A stretch of DNA of 64,000 nucleotides, taken from positions 124,001 to 188,000 of the forward strand of contig MCGO01000023.1 in assembly GCA_002104985.1 (NCBI GenBank), written 5' to 3'. The notes beneath the pieces are model-generated. The model saw nothing but the letters and a program-made list of their open reading frames with translations. It was not told the DNA's origin and made no database searches. The stretch is from Rhizoclosmatium globosum (Eukaryota; Chytridiomycota; Chytridiomycetes; Chytridiales; Chytriomycetaceae). The position numbers and the translations under genes were made by a program. Positions 1 to 10,323 of the stretch are shown here, one piece after another (positions within the stretch are counted from its first letter, which is position 1; each line of letters begins with the position of its first letter).

Positions 1-1
1 C

Positions 2-295
2 AGTGCAATTGCGCTTGCTTCCATGAATAGACTTGGATTGGTGTTGTGGTTTATTGATCATGAAGAATCGGAGAGGATTTTGCTTGAATCTCTTGGAAAA
101 CACATGGAAATATTTGGAAATGACCATCAAGCAACCCAAGACTTGGTGGCAACATTGGCAAAATTGTATCTGTGGGTCGTATGTAAGATTCTACCGCTTT
201 TGGTTTCATAACTCCCTCAGAATCACTTCAACAAGTATGATCTGAAAATAAATGGATGGTTTTATGAAGCAGAGTCATTCATTTATTATGTTTGA
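2..295 (+). CDS. C-terminal part of a TPR-like protein (5' partial)
   Basis: The reading frame is open from the window edge, so the 5' part of the gene lies outside. The peptide carries a helix-turn-helix repeat with the spacing of kinesin-light-chain-type tetratricopeptide repeats (...ESLGKHMEIFGNDHQAT... followed by LVATLAKLYLW). A probable 42-nt intron at 179-220 (donor GTATGT, acceptor CTCCCTCAG) joins it in phase 0 to a second exon ending NGWFYEAESFIYYV and a stop at 293-295. The second exon also reads like half a TPR (FYEAE). If the intron is not real, the frame ends at 211. TPR arrays are protein-protein interaction scaffolds; no specific partner can be inferred from this fragment. Confidence 0.5.
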
Positions 296-427
296 AATAT
301 GAGTTGAAAATAGTTATAATTCTGATCATAGTTTCTCATTCTTGATGGTCAAAAGTGACCAAACGGCTTTCCAAGGTCCTCGTCTATCCATTTAATAACA
401 TAAGTTTAAAGATTATGCAGCTATCTA

Positions 428-845
428 TCAAAATAACTTACAAATTACAAGATTGCCGTCGTTTTGCAAGCAAAGCGCATAGTCGGATTTGACACCGGCG
501 TTCCAGATCTGTTGACCACTTTCATCACGGAATGACATGTCTCCATCAAGATCGTAACTGAGAGATTTCTTCAGCATGTTCACTTGTTTACCAAAAACTA
601 ATTCACGCTGATCACTTTTAATGTAAACACGGTTCTAAGTAAACTCGTCAGGTGCAGTAAATCAAAACAAGCCCCAAAATATTTACACTGGCAGGATAAA
701 ACACAACGTCACGGTTGGGTGATTCGATGGGATTGTAAATAGAGTCCCCTTTGCTGAAGCAAAACTTGTCACCAGCAGTGAAAAACGCGTTCACGCTGAT
801 TGTAGCAACAGCCAAAGTAGTCAAGAGGTTGAGTAGGCAAGTCAT
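428..845 (-). CDS. Small secreted bulb-lectin-like protein
   Basis: A two-exon gene: exon 1 is 687-845, a 52-nt intron is 635-686 (donor GTAAAT, acceptor TTACTTAG, phase 0), and exon 2 is 428-634. It predicts about 121 residues. The first 20 residues form a signal peptide (MTCLLNLLTTLAVATISVNA). The mature part resembles one bulb-type (B-) lectin repeat: the C-terminal segment has W-N-A-G-V followed by L-C-L-Q-N-D-G-N-L-V-I, close to the family signature Q-x-D-x-N-x-V-x-Y and the usual 'dnGNLVi' strand. The canonical Asp/Tyr mannose-pocket positions are not fully kept, so sugar binding is uncertain. It is likely extracellular. The start Met is chosen because it opens the signal peptide. The neighbouring SGNH gene lies on the same strand with its 3' end about 330 bp upstream. 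Confidence 0.7.
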
Positions 846-1053
846 TGTTTGTTTAGTGCACTTGGGATCTGAGTTTGATTTTTAAATCTGAGTGAGTATG
901 TTCCTTCTGCCTTTTATGCAATTCTGGCTAGTGATGTGGCTGGCATTGTGACAATCTTATTTGGGGTTCTCCCCACATTTAAACCAAGTCGCGTTGTTTG
1001 GTTGTTGGGCGATGGTCGAACTTTTTGGCAGAACTTGAGCAGAACTCTATTCA

Positions 1054-1054
<1 letters not shown>

Positions 1055-1122
<68 letters not shown>

Positions 1123-1136
1123 CCACAACAACAACA
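1055..1136. repeat. (CAA)n microsatellite
   Basis: About 27 copies of CAA/AAC with one CCA interruption near the right end. It lies about 45 bp downstream of the SGNH hydrolase stop codon, so on the minus strand it is a (TTG)n tract in the probable 3' UTR. Open frames across it are pure Asn, Thr, Val or Cys runs and are not genes. Confidence 0.97.
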
Positions 1137-1179
1137 GCAGGATTTCCGAGATATTGCATGGCATAATAGCAGTTTTTTA

Positions 1180-3012
1180 TTATCCAAACAACCATTTTCT
1201 AACAGCGTCATCATTATTTTCATCGTTCGACGGCCCAGTATTGAAACGCGGTAAATGTTCAGGTACGTTATCAGCACTCAAGTTTGGCCAGTTGTTTCCA
1301 ATAGCTGTTACGATTGCCTCCAATACCTTGGCATGTCCTTTTGCGCTGAAATGAAGTCCATCCTTAAACCAATCATTAAGAGAGGATGGATCAAATAAGG
1401 GCTCTTCATACGCCTTGTTAGGGACCAACAAATCCCATGTATCCAATAACAATAGGTTTTGACGAACAGAGGCTCCAACCGATTCTTTCAAGTCGCTGAA
1501 CGCCTCGATACAAGTATTTCGATATAACTTGATGGAATCAAACGTATAATACGAAAAAACCAGTGTTGAACCGATGGGAGGTGGTGTAATAATAAGAATG
1601 CGAGCGTCCTTCGCGACAGCAAGAGTCGTATTCACCATTTCTTTCACGTATTGCTTGTACTTCTCAGCAGGAACATGCTGATTTGACTGTCCTTTCAACG
1701 CAGAGTCGTTTGTCCCAATCCAAAGAACCACAAGCTTGATTCGCGCTGGCAATGATTCGCTGAGGAATGACGGAATACCGAATTTCAGCCAGTACGACGT
1801 GTATCCACCATAACCGTGATTTTCAACAGCCATTTTACGCGCGTATCGCTGTTGGAGTTGAAGCACCCATCCATCTTCGTCTGAACTTCCGTATTCCGTC
1901 AGTGAATCACCAAAGAGAATGATTTTGTCATAGCTCAAATCTGGTAGTGTTGCAGCTGAAGTTGAGTTTGCGACCATGGCTTTTACTGTGTTTGACGAAA
2001 CAGGCCTCGCCTCCTTGAACAAAACCTTTTTCAACTCCTCCACATTCTTCGATTTCGCGGGAGGAAGAAACATTGGAGATGGATATTTCGTTGGTAAAGC
2101 GTCGGGACTTAATTCAGGCCAATGAGATTTTATAGCAGTCATCAATCCATGAAACAGGAGGGAAGCGCCTTCGTCTCCGAAATGAACACCATCATAAAAT
2201 AGGTGCTTTACAGTGTCAGGATTCCAGTTGGGTTGTTTGTATTCGCTATTTGGCAAAAACACGTCCCATAGATTCAAGAGAACCAGGTTTTTGAAGGAAG
2301 GTTTCAGCGTCAGGACTGTATCAATACACGCATCTCGATAACGCATAATGCTTCCTTTAGCAATGATAGTGCTTTCCACGAATCCAAGAGGAGGCGGTGT
2401 CATGACAATAACGCGAGCATTTGGCAGAGCACGTTGAATGTCCTTCAAGATGGCAGCCACGTGGTCTTTGTAATCGCTGACATCGACATGCTGATTATAC
2501 GCTTCCACAGTTGCATCGTTTGTTCCAATGAGAAGAGTAATCAATTTGACTTTGGCTGGATTCAACTCGGATAGGATTGAAGGCATCATATGTCGCAGAT
2601 TCCACGAATTCAGACCAGCGACTGCACGGACTTTGATGTCAGCTTTTCTGTTGTAAGCTGTGGTGAGTTGGAGGCCCCAGCCATTTGGTTTCATGCTCCA
2701 CTGTCAGTTGAAGTGTAGCGATGGTCATGTACGCTGGTTGGAAGAGGCCTTACATCTGTCAGCGAATCGCCCAAGAGAAGAATCTGATCGTAGCTCATGT
2801 CAGGAATGTCGGAGGCAGCCGCTATGGATGTTGGAACCGTCACAGCGTTCCTAAACTGCTCATTAACAACAACCAAACAACAACAACTGGATACGTACAG
2901 AGTATGTTTTGGAGATACTGGTCTTTCCTTTGAAGCAAACTCGAAAGTGCGGCCCATATAAGAGACTGAGTAACAGAACGGAAGCAAAAGTGCTCCAATT
3001 TCGAGACAACAT
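1180..3012 (-). CDS. Membrane-anchored two-domain SGNH (GDSL) hydrolase
   Basis: This encodes two consecutive SGNH/GDSL esterase domains (isoamyl-acetate-hydrolase-like) in one polypeptide of about 578 residues. Exons are 2899-3012, 2754-2855 and 1180-2700; introns are 43 and 53 nt, both phase 0. The start is set at M-L-S-R-N-W because a paralogue at 46.6 kb begins with the same R-N-W-T/S motif; a Met 12 codons upstream (3048) is in frame. Residues about 6-20 form a type II signal anchor. Domain 1 has GDSLTD (split from the rest by an intron), GTND and DGVHF; domain 2 has GDSLTE, GTND and DGLHF. Thus the Ser, Gly, Asn and Asp-x-x-His blocks are intact in both. Domain 2 has no intron after its GDSLTE. 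Likely lumenal or extracellular esterase; substrate unknown. No frameshifts. Confidence 0.85.
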
Positions 3013-3208
3013 CCGAACGTCAAGTTTATTCTCATTCTTTTTGAACAAATGATATTACTTTATTTAGAACATTACAAAACGGATTATGGTGTTGAGCAAC
3101 CCTGAGAAAAGAATTGTATTACATCAATGTCAGATCTGTTCAGAATAATTCATAGCTATCAAAATCCAAGAAAAATCCGGCGTCTAACCTTGCTTAATGC
3201 CCATATAA

Positions 3209-3869
3209 ATGCCACCAAGAATCCAAATTCATCGAGTGCCTACAGCTCCCGAAGCCATGGGTCTTCGAGGGCCATCGACTCTTGTCCACGATGGACACCA
3301 GTACACAAAATAAGTCCAGAATGACCTGGGCACTAACGTGGAAGTTGATGGTTGGTATAACGCATTTAATTGGCATTCTGATTCTAATTTCATTCAGACA
3401 TTCCGGTTGTCAAGCACCACCGCGACTTGGTCAAAGACATGTCCAACGGCATCGAGACTCTTCTTTCAAGAGTGGAAATGAGCAGGCTCGAGTGCGTGGA
3501 GAGTTCCATCCGAACTTTCAACTCGGACAAGAAAAGATCTTTGCAGATTGTCAATGCAACAGTTGACAAGTTAACTGACGAGATGGTTAGCCGCTGGAAA
3601 CTCAAATCCTCGGTATGATTGCTTTCCTTGTCTTTTGCATTCAACGATATTTAGGCTAGGTTCGAGTAACTCGAGTCAAAAAGTCTTCAGTTCGTGGATC
3701 ACAAGACAGAAGAGATGTGGCATTCCTAGAGAGGAAGACCACGGCTCGCAGTCGTCCTGCCTTACTCAGCGAACTGGAGCGCCGCTGTGCAACGGATGTT
3801 GGTGACTTGACCATGGGAGATTTATCCAGAATTTCGGTTGACCAGTTCAACAAACGGATTTTCAGTTGA
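3209..3869 (+). CDS. Unidentified small protein, in-frame stop
   Basis: I do not recognise this protein. Three probable exons, 3209-3350, 3398-3612 and 3660-3869, join in compatible phases (1 then 0) across 47-nt introns with acceptors CATTCAG and GGCTAG. The frame holds a helical central segment (DLVKDMSNGIETLLSRVEM) and a basic Ser/Arg-rich part (TRVKKSSVRGSQDRR), then a short acidic helix ending LSRISVDQFNKRIFS. One problem: exon 1 has an in-frame TAA at about 3311 in A-rich sequence, with good coding both before and after it. Two compensating base errors or a real nonsense change would explain this. It converges with CDT1, 260 bp between stops. The first donor (GTTGGT) is weak. Confidence 0.4.
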
Positions 3870-4130
3870 CATATTGTACAAGAAGTCTCAAGTTTTTGCT
3901 GATTTACGAGCTTTTCATGTTCAAAGGAGCTTGAACGCAACGAGAATCCGAATTTTACCATTTCCATGTATATTAACCCTTTATTGCTTCCGTCACAAAT
4001 AGACGTGTGCCCAATCACAGCCAAACCATTACAAAATTACACAAATGAACACGAAAAAAACCGAAGCATAAAAACGCAGTCTAGTCCCATCCCAAATCAA
4101 AACACCTCCCCTCAACATCCCCACAAAAAA

Positions 4131-6425
4131 TCATCCCCTCATAACCTCCTCCCTCACCTTCTCAACCCGTTCCCTCACTTTCCCAACCATCCCATCCTCC
4201 TTCGCCCCATCAAACTTGACAACCCACGCAGACCCAACCTTCACAACGCTACACCAGTCCGGACAAACCTCCGCCACCATCAAAACACATTCCCGACCCG
4301 TCTCATAAGACATAAAGTTCCTACTCCCCGTACACACATATTCCACAACTTCTTTCATGGGCAGGGTTGTCTTTCCGCGCGCGGAGAAGTAGGATAGAAG
4401 GGCACGGAGTGTGTCTGTTGTGTGGGAGAGGATGAGGAGACGTGATTGTTGGTCTGGAGTCAAGACGAGTGTTGTAGGAGCGGATTCAGCGCGGAGGCGT
4501 TCTTTTTCGCGGAGACGTGCTTTGAGGGCAGCGAGTTTTGAGAGGGCGGGTGTTTGTGGTGCTGAAGTTTGTGTAGATGGGGTTTGAGTTGGTTCGGTGG
4601 GAGATGGGTTTGGTTTGGACTCAGGTTCAGTTGAAGATCGTACAGTTGCAGAAGGTGTGGGTTCTGTCGAGTCGACGAAAGCCTTTGAGCTGACGGGATT
4701 AGTATTTACAGAAGGCTTTGAACTCGCGGCGGCCGTAACAGATTTGAGGGAGGGGAGAGGAATAGGTTCCACATCAGGGACGTCCTGCTCAAGATTAAAT
4801 AAAGGATGCCATTGGGTCTCGGTTTGACGTGCACTCAAGAATGTGGAGCGGTCCGTGTCGGATAAAGTGTCCAGAAAAGCCTAGTTGACGTCGAGGGTTA
4901 GAATAATGGGTCAGGTGTCTCATATCGTTCGCTATTCCATCTTCCTCCGCCATGAATATTCTCTCCTGCTTGTTTTGAATCAAGTTTCCGCTCGCTCAGT
5001 CATGACTCTGTCTCAAAAACACGCGTACAACGTCCAAAGATTTCTACATGTGCAGATGTTCAAAGAGATGATAATTGTCCACTTCGTTTTCTTTCGTTCT
5101 ATCGCGCTCAATTCCTTCATCATTCCTCCAAACGTTTCTCGAATCATGAAACCGCGCCAATCGTCGCTCTACTTCATTCTCTAGCACACTCACTCACGCA
5201 ATCACTCGTTCTCTCACTCAATCTATCACCTTCTCATAGTACATACCTCATGAAAACGCGCGACATGGTCCAAACATTTAGCCGCAAAAAGGGCCCGCCT
5301 CTTTTCCAAAGCCTCCGCAAAAGGCTTTTCTCTAACAAATTCTTCCTGTGGTGTTGTATTCGCAGCAGATGAAAAACCAGTATCCGATAAAGAAGAAGTA
5401 CGCGTAGCAGTTTCATCAGAAGTCAGCGAATCAGAAGTAGCAGAAGTAGCAGAATTCAACGAATCAGAAGCCAACGAATCAGTAGGAGTAGATGCATCAA
5501 ATGCATCAGAAGCTCCTCCAGCAACCATCAAAGTCACAGAAGAATCAGATTCAGGTAAAACAACACGGCGCATCTCAACAAGCACAGACTCTTCAGACCG
5601 GCCCGTATCCTTATCCACAACAACTTTAACAGGAGTGAGCCTGTAGGCATGTTTGAAAAGCGCGACAATTTTGAGCAGGGAGTGGATAGTAAAGTCCCTG
5701 TGACACAGATTCTCTACCGGTTTCCGAATCAAGTGAAAAGTAGGAGGTTTATCACGGGTTGCATGGAAAGCGAGGACCGATTCGAGAGCGTGAAATAGTT
5801 TTGAGAGGAGGGCCAAGGTGGATGGAAGGAGGGGTTTTGATGGCGGCGGTTGAAGTTTCGACTGGGGCTGTGTCAGAGAAGAAGAAGAAGGAGACGAAGC
5901 GGAGTCGTCCGAGTCACCCAGTTTTCGTTTCAGAAAGAGTCGCTGAAGAGGAGTTTGTTGTGTTGCTGAAGGAAGTGAAGCAGAACAAGAAGAAGAGGGA
6001 GAAAAGGAGACATTTGCTGATTTGACAGTTATTGTGGACACCTGTTTTTTGATGGAAGGAAAGAGAGTCAGAGAGTGTTCTAAGAGAGAGTATTTGAAGA
6101 GAAAGGAACGCACCTTTGAAGTGTCGGCAGTGTCGCCTACTTTCACCTTCTTCAACACGGGAACACTCGCAACCACAGCCTCGCATTCACGCGAAAAGGT
6201 GAAGTTGTTCTTGTTGGTTTCTTTTGTTTCTTTTGTTTCTTTCATGGTTGAAAGTGGTTTCGACTGGGACGGAGACGGTTTCAGCGAGGCAAAGAACGAC
6301 GACAGCTCTGACTGCCGCGTGAGAACACTGTCGGTCTTATTGACCACTTTGCTCTTGCTCTTGCTCGTGCTCTTGGTCCGGGGCGTCGGTGTTGCCCGCT
6401 TCGAAGTCAGCGAAGTCGACGTCAT
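4131..6425 (-). CDS. CDT1: DNA replication licensing factor CDT1
   Basis: CDT1 loads the MCM2-7 helicase at origins with ORC and CDC6. Exon 1 is 5247-6425; a second exon, 4131-4880, follows a 366-nt intron (donor GAG|GTATGT, acceptor CTAG|GCTTTT), giving about 642 residues. Near residue 35 is a PIP box, Q-S-E-L-S-S-F-F, the PCNA-binding degron through which CRL4-Cdt2 destroys CDT1 in S phase. The middle holds the geminin-binding-like winged helix (LSKLFHALESVLAFHATR... then a conserved FTIHSLLKIV block). Across the intron junction follows the WHP-F-L-VPDVEP motif; the C-terminus has the MCM-binding winged helix (LPMKEVVEYVC, WVVKFD). A further in-frame 72-nt stretch at 6042-6113 has donor GTGCGT, a pyrimidine tract and acceptor CAG and may be spliced out. 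The start at 6425 gives the shortest N-terminus before the PIP box. Confidence 0.85.
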
Positions 6426-6618
6426 CTGTTCAAAGTTGTTTTGTTTTCGGACAAGAAAAGAAAAACTTTTAAAAACAGAGAACAGAAAAGTATCTTGTTC
6501 CTTTAAACCCTTGAACTTCAGAGAACATTGCATTCGTCTTAAAGTGCTTTATCAAAGAAGTGCGTGTGATCTTCTAGCAGGTTAAAAACTTGTTGCAGTT
6601 TTAAACGAACAACGTCAC

Positions 6619-6690
6619 AGCACCGTAGATCAGCGGAAGATCGCTGGGCTCATAACTCAGAGGTCGCACGATCGAAACGTGCCGGTGCTA
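6619..6690 (+). tRNA. initiator tRNA-Met (CAT)
   Basis: A 72-nt cloverleaf with acceptor AGCACCG/CGGTGCT and anticodon loop CTCATAA. The A1:U72 pair, GGGCTCATAAC-type anticodon arm and ATCGAAA in place of TTCGAAT in the T loop are the eukaryotic initiator signature. It lies 190 bp upstream of the CDT1 start, divergently. Confidence 0.93.
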
Positions 6691-7006
6691 TACTTTTTTG
6701 ATTTGACTGGAACAGTAACAAGACTGTTAATAAAATACGAATTATCTCTCTCGACGGCGATAGTAATATCAATCCGAATTCACGCGTCCGGATCTCGCAA
6801 TCATTTAATTATATCTCTTCATCCTTTTTCTCCTTCCGAAAAACGCTTTACGCTATGAGCGTCTAAACACAAACAACACATCAACGACGCGCGTTTGATC
6901 AACGAACTCCAATCCAAGTGAGCTGTTTGACAGTAAAGAATAGTCAAGAGTCAGATGAATATCCTAGATACATCCTCCCTATCATAGTATCTTTTGCTAG
7001 AAACAT
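6691..7006. other. Spacer between tRNA genes
   Basis: AT-rich spacer with T-runs just after the initiator tRNA, consistent with Pol III termination. I see no coding or repeat structure. Confidence 0.6.
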
Positions 7007-7088
7007 GGGCAGATGACCGAGCGGTCCAAGGTGCCACGTTAAGGCCGTGGTCTCTCCGGAGGCGTGGGTTCGAATCCCACTCTGCTCA
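7007..7088 (+). tRNA. tRNA-Leu (AAG)
   Basis: An 82-nt type II tRNA: acceptor GGGCAGA/TCTGCTC, D arm GACCGAGCGGTC, anticodon loop TTAAGGC with anticodon AAG, variable arm, T arm GTGGGTTCGAATCCCAC and discriminator A. It is the first of four apparently intact Leu(AAG) copies, each followed by a Glu tRNA or its relic. Confidence 0.95.
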
Positions 7089-7626
7089 CGTGTTTTTGAA
7101 AGGCTGGCGGTTGGTGGCAGTGGCAGTCAGGTGGCGTTTTGGAATGAGAAGATGCCGATCACACCAAGATCCTGTTTCGCGCGTTTGCGTCTTCTCACAA
7201 TAATTTAACTTATTAAACTTCACTCTGTTTCAACGTTGATGATGGTGACGTCGGCAGACGGTGGTGGTGGTGGTGGTGGTGTGGAAGTTAGGGACAAGGA
7301 AGACTGGGTAATTTAATGTGTCGCAACACCTGCTGCACCAATGGACGTGTTCCCTGCACTAATACTTATTCAAATCATTAAAATAAATTCTTTTTTCATG
7401 TTGACGATGGTGGATGGAGTGTACAAAGAACAGTGGAAGAGGGATGGAGTTTTTGTTTTTGGTGTTCACGTTTTGATTTCATATCTACCTCGAGTATACG
7501 CGTTCTTTTTTCTCATACATAACGGAATTATATTTTAAAGAACTAAAAACTCGTCAGTTGTCAGGTTTTGGTGCGTTTCTGAGAATTTTGATGAAATATG
7601 TGAATTTTTGAATCGTCCAAATATGT
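7089..7626. other. Inter-tRNA spacer with (GGT)n tract
   Basis: Contains a short (GGT)n tract around 7259-7282. Its right part is similar to 33.86-33.98 kb, including the element at 7559-7578 and the sequence before it (CATAACGGA...ATTTTAAAG). The block is therefore one copy of the duplicated Leu-Glu tRNA unit. No supported protein gene. Confidence 0.6.
7559..7578 (+). promoter_or_regulatory. Conserved element upstream of tRNA-Glu(CTC), copy 1
   Basis: TGTCAGGTTTTGGTGCGTTT begins 68 bp, and ends 49 bp, before the 5' end of the Glu relic. The same TGTCAGGTnTTGGTGCGTT element precedes the other three Glu(CTC) copies at nearly the same distance, while the sequence between element and tRNA has diverged. 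A role in Pol III transcription is an inference. Confidence 0.45.
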
Positions 7627-7670
7627 TCCTAGATCGTCTAGTGGCTAAGATTCCACCCTCTCACGGCTTA
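7627..7670 (+). pseudogene. tRNA-Glu(CTC) relic, 3' half lost
   Basis: The first about 40 nt match the intact Glu(CTC) genes (TCCTAGATCGTCTAGTGGCT through the CTC anticodon loop CTCTCAC). After CACGG the T arm and 3' acceptor strand are replaced by unrelated sequence, so it cannot fold. Confidence 0.85.
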
Positions 7671-8150
7671 TGATAGTGTGTGTGGGTGCATTTGAGACGA
7701 GCTGGTGATGGGCGCCAGAATTCCTGCCAAATTCCATTCAAAATCTATTTCACCATCGCGGAATATCCAACAGTTCTAGTTTTTTTTTTGAGTCACTTAC
7801 TAATTACAGACATATTCGACAAATTACAGTTAGTGTGATGTTCATAGAAAGTTACCATTTCCACTGTCCATCACATCATCCAAATTTTAGTTGGAACAAG
7901 AGAGAATTCACAACTTTAGTACAGTCCACTTTATTTATCATTTATAAACCTGACTCTTTCCAGTAGTGCCGGGTAACTGGCTATCTACAGTTTTATATGG
8001 TCGAAAGTCGTTGCTCGATAATATCATCCCCTGCTTTCCGACTGTATAAAATGTGTGTTTCAATACTCGTTGCACGAATAGTCGAATTCTGATGTGCCCC
8101 ATACACCACTGCTGCGATAAATAACCTATTTTCCATAGAAGGCATCAAGA
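7671..8150. other. Spacer between Glu tRNA relic and Glu tRNA
   Basis: AT-rich, with a T9 run near 7780. No coding, RNA or repeat structure that I can support. Confidence 0.55.
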
Positions 8151-8222
8151 TCCTAGATCGTCTAGTGGTTAAGATCCGGCCCTTTCACGGCCGTGACCGG
8201 GGTTCAATTCCCCGTCTGGGAG
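8151..8222 (+). tRNA. tRNA-Glu (TTC)
   Basis: A 72-nt cloverleaf: acceptor TCCTAGA/TCTGGGA, anticodon stem CGGCC/GGCCG around CTTTCAC, T arm CGGGGTTCAATTCCCCG. The 150 bp downstream are similar, in reverse complement, to 20325-20464 beside the other Glu(TTC) gene. Confidence 0.95.
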
Positions 8223-8641
8223 TGTTTTAGCGGCGGCGGCAGCTAAATCGGTGGCTGTGGGGGTGTTGGAGCGAAGAATGTTGATTGAGTTTGCAACGCC
8301 AGTCCCCCAACCGTTGCCTTCTTCGCCATTGACAAATTTGTCTTCATTGCACGCATAGTATTTAAATTTTGCGTTTTTTCTGTGTTAACTGGTATACACG
8401 GCAAAGAATTCCAAGGTTACACATCATTTATTACTTCCATGTACTCTTCCTTTTGTACAAGGCTTAAGTAATATAAGTGTATTACGAATAGAAACAGATA
8501 AAGTTTCTTTTTTTTGATTGAGAATGGAGCTGTTGAATGGACGAATTCCTTGAGACGTCAACGAAATATAGATTTACACTACCGCCGTGACTTAAATCAG
8601 AAATCTGGCGCCACTCTTGGGACCAGTCAATACCAGGGAGC

Positions 8642-8681
8642 TGGGGGGGGGGGGGGGGGGGGGGGTTGAGGGGGGGGGGGG
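8642..8681. repeat. Poly-G tract
   Basis: Two long G homopolymers interrupted by TTGA and AA. The length is likely to be unreliable in any assembly. Confidence 0.95.
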
Positions 8682-9956
8682 AAGGGGCTACCTGTTGGAT
8701 TTTGCAAATCTGTCATTTTTGAAAATCGATTGTCCACCTGCCCTCACAGTCACACCATCAGCTCACCTTCATCTACTGTTGCAATCAAACACTGCCCTGT
8801 CACTATCTTATGCGAAACGGAGTTAAGAACACCAAAGTTAGTGGGCAATACCTTTGCCATCTCAGTCAGTCAACCATTTATTGATCCAAGGCCTGCCTCC
8901 AATGGAGCTCCAATGTTTCAGTTGTATATGTGAGTTGCTTTCTTAGTCATGCACTCTTTCTAACCAAACTGACATCTGACGTGTTTAAGATAATAGAATT
9001 ATTAGAGGCAGAACTTGCAGGTAAGGTGTTGCAGTCAAGGTTCAATGAACTTGTATTATAGAGGGTTTACATCAAAAATCATTTCTGAATGTTTCCATCC
9101 TGTATTGATATAAACCAAAGAAATTAAATTTCAAATTATATATTAGGAGCTGAAGTGCAGGTAACACGTTGTCCAAGGACAAGAGTCTTGTAATGTTAGT
9201 AGCCATTCAACTCGTTGTAACCAAGCCACTATTTTGGACAACTACACAAGGTCATTTTCCATGCCTCCAGGTTAGATTTAAATTCCTTATTGCATGGCCC
9301 AACAAGCTGACAACACCAACCCTTCAAGTGCCCACACAAGACTCCAACGCACACAGTCTATCACTGCTCTTAATCCCTTAAACCTTTACACAAAATCCAT
9401 TTGGAAAAGCTGAAAATGAATGAAATGTGTCTATGCTCCCCTGCTGCAAGACTTCTCCCACTGGCAATTCAACCTGAACATCCGCACAACTCCTTTGAGA
9501 TATTGTGCAAATCTCCATGAATGTCAATTGATGGGGTCCTGGATTCCTGCCAATCGCAGGAATCCGAGCTACCCATTCAGCTGTGGGGATAGAAAATCAC
9601 TAAACTTCCTCATCATTCCTATACACCACTCTGCCACCAATCACACGGCAAACATATCATTAAGTCATTTGAAGGTAGTCAGTTTGAGGATTCTGGCTCC
9701 CAGTCTTCCTCCAAGACTGTTGAAGCTGAGCGTCTTGAGCTGAAGCGTAGTGGATGGTGCTCTTGTTTATTCATTCTTTTCTTTTTGGTCATGCCTTGCC
9801 AAACCTCTATATAATGTTATTTGGCGGCATTTGATGATGTTGTGGAATACAAATTCATGTTTAATATTTATGTTTTGATGTGTGTGAAACTCAGAATGTC
9901 ATTAGTTACTGTTTCTTCAGTGATTATGTTTGGCAGGTTTGGAGGCAGATGTTCAA

Positions 9957-10005
9957 CTGAAACTGTGTTGAAACCGGGCTGAAACTGGGCTGAAACCGGG
10001 CTGGC
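9957..10005. repeat. 11-bp tandem repeat
   Basis: About four copies of GAAACYGGGCT (first copy degenerate), 85 bp upstream of the broken tRNA-Leu. Confidence 0.8.
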
Positions 10006-10091
10006 AGAACACCAAACCGGGCCAAAATCGTCGAACGTGTGCCCAAATGGACACCCTACAAGGACCCTATAGAAAACGAAAGAAAATATAT

Positions 10092-10162
10092 GGGCAGATG
10101 ACCGAGCGGTCCAAGGTGCCACGTTAAGGCCGTGGTCTCTCCGGAGGATCCCACTCTGCTCA
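10092..10162 (+). pseudogene. tRNA-Leu(AAG) relic lacking half of the T arm
   Basis: Identical to the Leu(AAG) genes at 7007 and 18441 except for a clean 11-nt deletion (CGTGGGTTCGA) that removes the 5' side of the T arm and most of its loop. The acceptor stem and anticodon arm are intact. It is 71 nt instead of 82. Confidence 0.92.
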
Positions 10163-10323
10163 CTTTTTTGGGTTTATCACCTAATGAATCTTGACTTAAT
10201 AGATTTTCTCAGCCTAATGATAAGATTTGTGGTTGATTTCTTCATGAGTTGTTAAACAGAACACAATCGTTGAGCGAAACAAATTTACAAGACTGATATC
10301 TATTTAATGATGAACACCAAAAC

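Larger units (their letters stand above)
8223..10091. other. About 1.9 kb without assignable genes
   Basis: The first 150 bp belong to the duplicated tRNA-Glu(TTC) flank. After that come a G-rich run (8642-8681) and about 1.4 kb of moderately GC sequence with several short open frames on the plus strand. None carries a domain, signal peptide or splice pattern that I recognise. It ends with three to four copies of an 11-bp GAAACYGGGCT unit at about 9957-10005. It may be a decayed repeat, but I cannot name one. Confidence 0.5.

Noticed and set aside
914..1354. Open frames of 76-118 residues on both strands across the (CAA)n tract
   Set aside because: They are homopolymeric Asn, Thr, Val or Cys read through the microsatellite, with no flanking coding signal.
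6022..6585. 187-residue plus-strand frame opposite CDT1
   Set aside because: It is the antisense shadow of the CDT1 exon, which has a PIP box, a winged helix and a splice junction.
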